A stretch of 64,000 nt of DNA from Anaeramoeba flamelloides (taxonomy: Eukaryota; Metamonada; Anaeramoebidae). A model generated the notes under the pieces. The model was given only the letters and a program-made list of their open reading frames with translations. It was not told the DNA's origin and made no database searches. The stretch's first letter is position 1; each line of letters starts with the position of its first letter. The position numbers and the translations under genes were made by a program. The stretch is taken from positions 4,712,001-4,776,000 of the forward strand of contig JANTQA010000048.1 in NCBI GenBank assembly GCA_027625915.1, in the 5' to 3' direction. Shown here one piece after another: positions 58,954 to 64,000 of the stretch.

Positions 58954-59992
58954 ATGACCGAATTATTTGACACCCTTGAAGAAGACTTTGAAGAACAGTC
59001 AAGGGATTTACGCGAAAAAATCCAACAAATACCCAACAGCGTCGGTGAACCAAAAAAAAAATTAATACGACAAGCAAAGAACATTTTGTCTGATGTTAAA
59101 GAAACAGTAAATTAAGAACCACCCAACTAACCGAATGAAATTAGGACGATTTCCAAATTAACTTTTTTTCTTTTTTTCTTTTTATTATTTTTGTTGAATG
59201 ATATTTATTTAGGTTGAAGTAATGCAAAAAGAATATGGAAGGTCTTCAAATAAATATTCAAAAAAAATAAGGATGTACAGGCAAGATGCAAAATCATTAG
59301 AACAAAAACTTCATAAAGCAGAAAATTCGTTTCCAAACACACGCAAGGAAAGAGACGAATTACTTTCAGGCCGACACAAAAAAGACAAAGAGCGTCTTGG
59401 TGAAAGACAAAAATTGCTTGCATCTCATCAAAGAGTAAAAAATTCTGAAGATTCTTTAAACAGATCGTTAAGAACAAGTGCACAAACTGAAGAAATTGGA
59501 CAAGAAATTTTACAAGAGCTTCATGGACAAAGACAAACACTTGAAGAAACAAAAGACAACGTAAGCATTTGACTTTTCAAATTATTTTCTTTTTCTTCTT
59601 TTTGTTTCTTCATTTGATCTTTTTTTTCTTTTTTGTTCTCTTTTTTTTTTTTTTTTTTTTATCTTCTTTGTTTTCTTTTTCACTTGTTTTACTTTTTTTT
59701 TTTATAATTCTTCATTTTTATCTCGATCTTATTTCGAAACCAAAAAACAAATCCTAAAAATTACTTTTTTCTTTTTTCTTTTTTCAAACCCTTATTGAAC
59801 GTTCCAAACCGCCTCACTGATTAAATTCCAAAGTTAGACGAAATTGATGAAGAAGTTGATCGAGGTGGTAAATTGATCAGTGTTATGTGGAGAAGGGCAA
59901 TTACAAACAAATTAATTTTAATAATTGTAATTATTTTCTTATTAGCGCTAATTGGGTTAATTGTATATCTCTCTGCATTCAGAAAGAAATAA
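58954..59992 (+). CDS. Vti1-like Qb-SNARE, 3 exons
   Basis: Vti1 proteins are Golgi/endosomal SNAREs for vesicle fusion. Exons are 58,954-59,106, 59,213-59,560 and 59,834-59,992. All junctions are phase 0 with GTAA donors, giving 219 residues, the usual Vti1 size. The N-terminal part is a helical bundle (MTELFDTLEEDFEEQSRDLR and onward). The SNARE helix contains TEEIGQEILQELHGQRQTLE and continues across the last splice into LDEIDEEVDRGGKLISVMWR. The Gln in HGQRQ probably provides the ionic-layer residue. A C-terminal membrane anchor (NKLILIIVIIFLLALIGLIV) ends FRKK. The third-exon acceptor was chosen at CCAAAG/TTAGAC because it keeps the frame and the family pattern. Introns are 106 and 273 bp, the second T-rich. 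Confidence 0.93.
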
Positions 59993-60249
59993 CTCAAGTG
60001 TTTGTCCATTTCAGAATTTCTTTATTAACCACAAAAACAATATCAAATAGAAAAAGAAACCATTTGATTATTTTTTTCAATTTTTATTTTTAACAGTTCA
60101 AAAATATATCCTTCATTTTATTTCTTTTAAAATCCTAAATATCTAAAATTAATAACAAATTATCATTTTTAATCTTACTTTTTTCTCATTTTTATATCTA
60201 CTTTCACTTTCCCCTAATTTAAACAATTAATGTCTCATTCAATTAATTT

Positions 60250-61330
60250 TTAGTTAAAGGATCAGTAATCGGACAACACAAGTGTAAAATTTTAAAATAT
60301 GCTATTGGTAATATTCTGTATTTATAAATTTTAAATATGCCAAGTGCCAAAAAATTCTGATTGACTAAGAAACCCAGAAAAAGAAAAATTTTTCAGTGAA
60401 ATCAATTTTTTTTCGATACTTTAAGAAAAAGAAAACATTTAAATTGATTTTATTTCTGAAAACGAAAAAAGTATTACCTTGCTTATTACTATTTCCATTA
60501 CTATTATAGAATAACAAGTCTTTTTTCCCAGAAATATTAATGTAAAGGTTTTTTTTTCTTCTTATTTTGAGATAATTCTTTTGGCTAAATAAAAAATTTT
60601 TTTATTAAACTTTTTTGAAAAATAGTTGTATCATTTTAATAAGGATAGTTTTAATTAAGAAAATTTTCTAACAATTTAAAAATTTTTACAAAATAAATTA
60701 TGATTTTATTTTAATATAAAATTGGATTTTTCAAAATAAAATTTTCTTTGAAGATATTTGGGAATCAAGTAATTTTATCCTCAAAATTCATAAACAATTT
60801 TTTTATTCCAAAAATGATTTAATTTATTTTGAATTCTTGTGAATAAGACCAAATCATTTGAGAAAAAAATTTTCAAAATTGAATTGTGTTTTTTGAAAAC
60901 CAGAAAACAACTTTGTTTAAACTTTCGAGAATTAAAAAATTTTACTTAATAGATCTGAATTTAATTGAGAAAATTTTGTTAGGCTTCTATCAAATATTCA
61001 TTTATTTAGCCACCAATTCCACAATAAGTTTTATTGGCTAAGATTTGAATTGAAATATTAATCGTAATAAAAAATAACAAAATAGAAATTTTTCTTACCA
61101 AATCAATATTTTCTAAGGTAATACTAAAAATATATTATAGACAATTTTGAAGAATTAACTTAATTATTAATAACAATAATGAGTTGCCTTTTTTTGTCTT
61201 ATCTTGAAAATATGAGATATTTTAAATTTCAAATAATAGACACATAATTTAATAAATTGTTTAGATGATGTTAACTCATCTATTTGAGAAGACAAATTGG
61301 AAGAAAATTGTATTCTTTTTAAGATTTAAA
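60250..61330 (+). repeat. Dispersed non-coding repeat R (copy 2)
   Basis: Colinear with 25,975-27,060 through shared blocks (TCTTGTGAATAAGACCAAA, GTTTTATTGGCTAAGATTT, AATAAATTGTTTAGAT). Diverged by many indels. It begins soon after the SNARE gene. Confidence 0.6.
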
Positions 61331-61439
61331 CAAGATTTGATTTTATTTTCAAAAAATGCTAGTAACTTGCATTAATAATAAGCCAAAATCTGAAACTTTT
61401 CATAGAAACTCCTTACCAATATAAAAAATAAAATTGAAA

Positions 61440-62800
61440 ATATTAATTTGGATAAAACTACAACTATGTTGAATCATTACATCCTAGTAATGAAGTTTAT
61501 TTACAATATAATCAAAATCCTAGAACTTATGATTCTTGAAGATTTGTATTTATTTGAGTTTTTCTTTAATAGGATTTTTAAAAAGCACTAATCATGGGGA
61601 AAAAGTATATTGGATGTTAAAAAAATGACAAATTACTTTGAAAAATTACCATAAAATTTATATCTGTAAAAAGAATATTCATTTTTTTTTCAGTTCAATT
61701 ATTTAAGATATATTAATTTAAAGGAATAAAAAGTAAATATACAGAATAAAAACAAATAACAGAAAGGTTGATATTTGTATGAAGTGAAACTAGTCAATTA
61801 AGATATTTTCTTAAAAATTGAAAAACTAAAATTTTGAGTTACCCATTTGAGAAAAAACTTCCTCTTTCAATTTGATCTTTATATTTAACATGTAAGAAAA
61901 TTGCAATAGAAATCAATCTGATTTTTATAAGATCATATTCACCCTGTTTCAATAAAATTAGAATAACAATTATTACTTGGCTACTTTAGATCTAATAAAA
62001 AAAATTGTAAAACATTTAAATTTCAAAAAAAAAAAAACAGTGGGGAAAAGAAAAAATCAAAAAGGTTAAAAAAATGTGAAAAAATGAAATTTTTAAAATT
62101 ATATTTATCTCTAATAATCCAAACCCCGAAAAACTTGCAAATAAGATATTACAGTTGTACGCTTTATACTGAAAAATGTTTAAGTTATATTTATTTTTGA
62201 TATTTTTAATTTAATAAAATCTAAATAATAGTTTTAAAAGGTTTTAGAGTCTTATAAAACTAAAATGTAAAAAAATAATTACTTTTGATAAATAACCTGA
62301 ATAGTTCATCTTTCAAATAAAGTGTGTAAAAAAAATATATATAATTTGACTTTATTATTTTGAATTCTGGAAAATATAAAATAAATCTAACAGAAGTGTC
62401 CATCGAGTTCAAGATTTTCCAGAATTTGGAAGAATAGAGAAAAATAAAAGATTTTATTCAATTATTATAAATTCTCTAAAACCTAAATCCAAATAAAAAA
62501 ATATTTTTTTTATGTTTAAATTTAAATAATTCTTTAGTAACCAATATAATTATTTCCCTATATGAAAGACATTTAACAAATTTAATATACTTATTAAATC
62601 TTATTAAAATAGAATAATCTCTTAAATGTGAGAAATTTTTTTTTTCAATTTTTTTACTTTTAAAATTTGAAAACAAAAATAGAAACTGAAAATAGGATTT
62701 TCGACTTTATTTGTAAAATAACTTTATATATATAAGTATATTTATCATAAGATATCTTACTAATTAATAGGTTTTTTTATCAGTAAAGTACTTTTAATGT
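61440..62800 (+). repeat. Dispersed non-coding repeat S (copy 2)
   Basis: It is a diverged copy of 50,610-52,080. Both begin with GTTTATTTACAATATAATCA, both contain a TTTTCCAGAATT hairpin, and both then share a TTTAACAAATTTAATAT-like block. Arms in this copy are at 62,361-62,374 and 62,414-62,427. Confidence 0.5.
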
Positions 62801-64000
62801 GAAAAAAAATAAACATTGGTTTTTTTTTATAACTATCTTTTTTTTAAATGATCGTTCTGAGATTTTAAATTAATTAAAAAAAAATAGAAGAATAGTAAAA
62901 TTAAACTTAAAACCATATCAGATTTTTTTTCATACTTACAAAATTATAAATATATAAAAATACCCATTTTTTGATTTTCCAGTGTTTCATATTACACCAC
63001 ATTTTCATTTCACAATATTATTTATTTTTTTTTTTTTTACTCTAAAAATTCTTTTTATTCAAATAGCAAAAAAAATATTTATGAAAAAATAAAAAATCTT
63101 TTTCCAAAAAGATTAAATAGACAAAATCAAGAATTATATTAATAAATTTATTGAAATTTCACCCATAATCATTTATTAAACAAATAATTACATACCGTCA
63201 ACTAATTTTAGATGTTTGTTTTGATTTAATAAACTTATTTTTAATTTTATATCTATTATTAAATCAGATTTCCTGATTTAAAAATTAAGTTGATTATGTA
63301 AATGGGGAAAAGAAAGTAGAAAAAAAAATGATAAAAATTTATGTTAAATTAAAAATTATTTTCAAATTGAATGAACATATAGTTTTGATATTATTTGAAT
63401 TTTTTTAAATGATTTTCAACACTATGGGATTTAGTTTCGAATGAGATTTTTTTTAAGATAACAAAAGATAAAAAAAAAAAAAAAGGGGGGGGGGGGGATG
63501 GTAAAGAGTTTCGTATCAAAACAATAAACTTGTTTTCATTTTATTGTTCATTTACTAACTAACAAAAGTAATTAAAAAAAAAAAATATAGATTTATATTT
63601 TAAATTTCGAAAAATTAGCCCCTATAGTTATTCATATGTAATTAAAGTATACTCTACATAGGATAAATGGTACTGGATGTCATCAGAGACATCAAATACA
63701 AATTATTCTGAAAAATTTTTTATAAATAATATTGAATGATAAATTATTATATTTTCTATTCATTACATTCACTATTAACAATCATAATTTTTAAAATTTT
63801 TTTATATCTAATTTTCCAAAATAAAAAAAACCAAAAAATCCAAAATAACAGTATTTTAGGATTAAAAATTAGTATTTAGAAACCGAGATAAGTAACTATT
63901 TTTTCGATATTTTTTTAATTTCTGAGATTTACTTTAATATTTAAATTATCGGCCAAAATTTTATTATTTTTGTTTCCTTTCTAAGAAACTAATTGTTTTA

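Larger units (their letters stand above)
59993..64000. other. Gene-free AT-rich stretch with dispersed repeats
   Basis: No coding region is supported. It contains repeat R copy 2 (60,250-61,330) and a diverged copy of 50,610-52,080 at 61,440-62,800. An A15 run followed directly by a G13 run lies at 63,470-63,497. The rest shows nothing recognisable. Confidence 0.5.

Noticed and set aside
1-64000. CRISPR arrays, bacterial operons, retroelement or virus-derived genes
   Set aside because: No regularly spaced repeats, ribosome-binding sites, reverse-transcriptase, integrase or capsid-like motifs were seen.

Overview
The window is AT-rich eukaryotic nuclear DNA with long A/T homopolymers, GT-AG introns of about 150 to 1,800 bp, the standard genetic code, and well-separated single genes on both strands. 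The proteins (short oxysterol-binding protein, eIF3b with a Lys/Glu insert, E2F-like factor, TPR protein, tRNA m3C-type methyltransferase, Vti1 SNARE, Asn- and Lys/Glu-rich low complexity) suggest a free-living protist such as an amoebozoan or anaeramoebid. The sequence alone does not fix the species. No tRNA, rRNA, CRISPR, retroelement or virus-derived gene was recognised.

Layout. 1-4,792: terminal-repeat fragment, then a Tc1/mariner-like element (2,140-4,790) carrying a nested pogo/Tigger-like transposon (3,075-4,662). 7,264-10,570 (-): four-exon oxysterol-binding-related protein. 10,571-18,214: gene-free, with several short inverted-repeat elements. 18,215-20,797 (+): eIF3b. 20,798-30,690: gene-free, with a cluster of palindromic TA-flanked elements and a tandem dimer of CACTA-ended elements. 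30,700-32,308 (+): E2F-like winged-helix gene. 32,309-37,980: gene-free, with two TTAA-flanked elements. 37,981-39,802 (+): TPR protein. 41,978-42,701: TA-inserted element holding a small coding-like segment. 43,399-44,360 (-): METTL2/6/8-type methyltransferase. 46,243-49,403: two CACTA-ended dimers facing each other as a 3.2-kb inverted repeat. 54,654-56,012 (+): hypothetical protein. 58,954-59,992 (+): Vti1-like SNARE. The remainder is old dispersed repeats.

The host genes are ordinary housekeeping functions (translation, lipid transport, tRNA modification, vesicle fusion, cell-cycle transcription) and do not form an operon or pathway. The main interest lies in the mobile-element landscape: CACTA-ended units present only as head-to-tail dimers with pentamer expansion at one end, TA-inserting elements abutting across TA microsatellites, and a nested transposon. 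A second point is that reading frames of the pogo transposase, the methyltransferase, the TPR gene and possibly the E2F gene are each off by +1 at short A/T runs, while longer A runs in eIF3b stay in frame.
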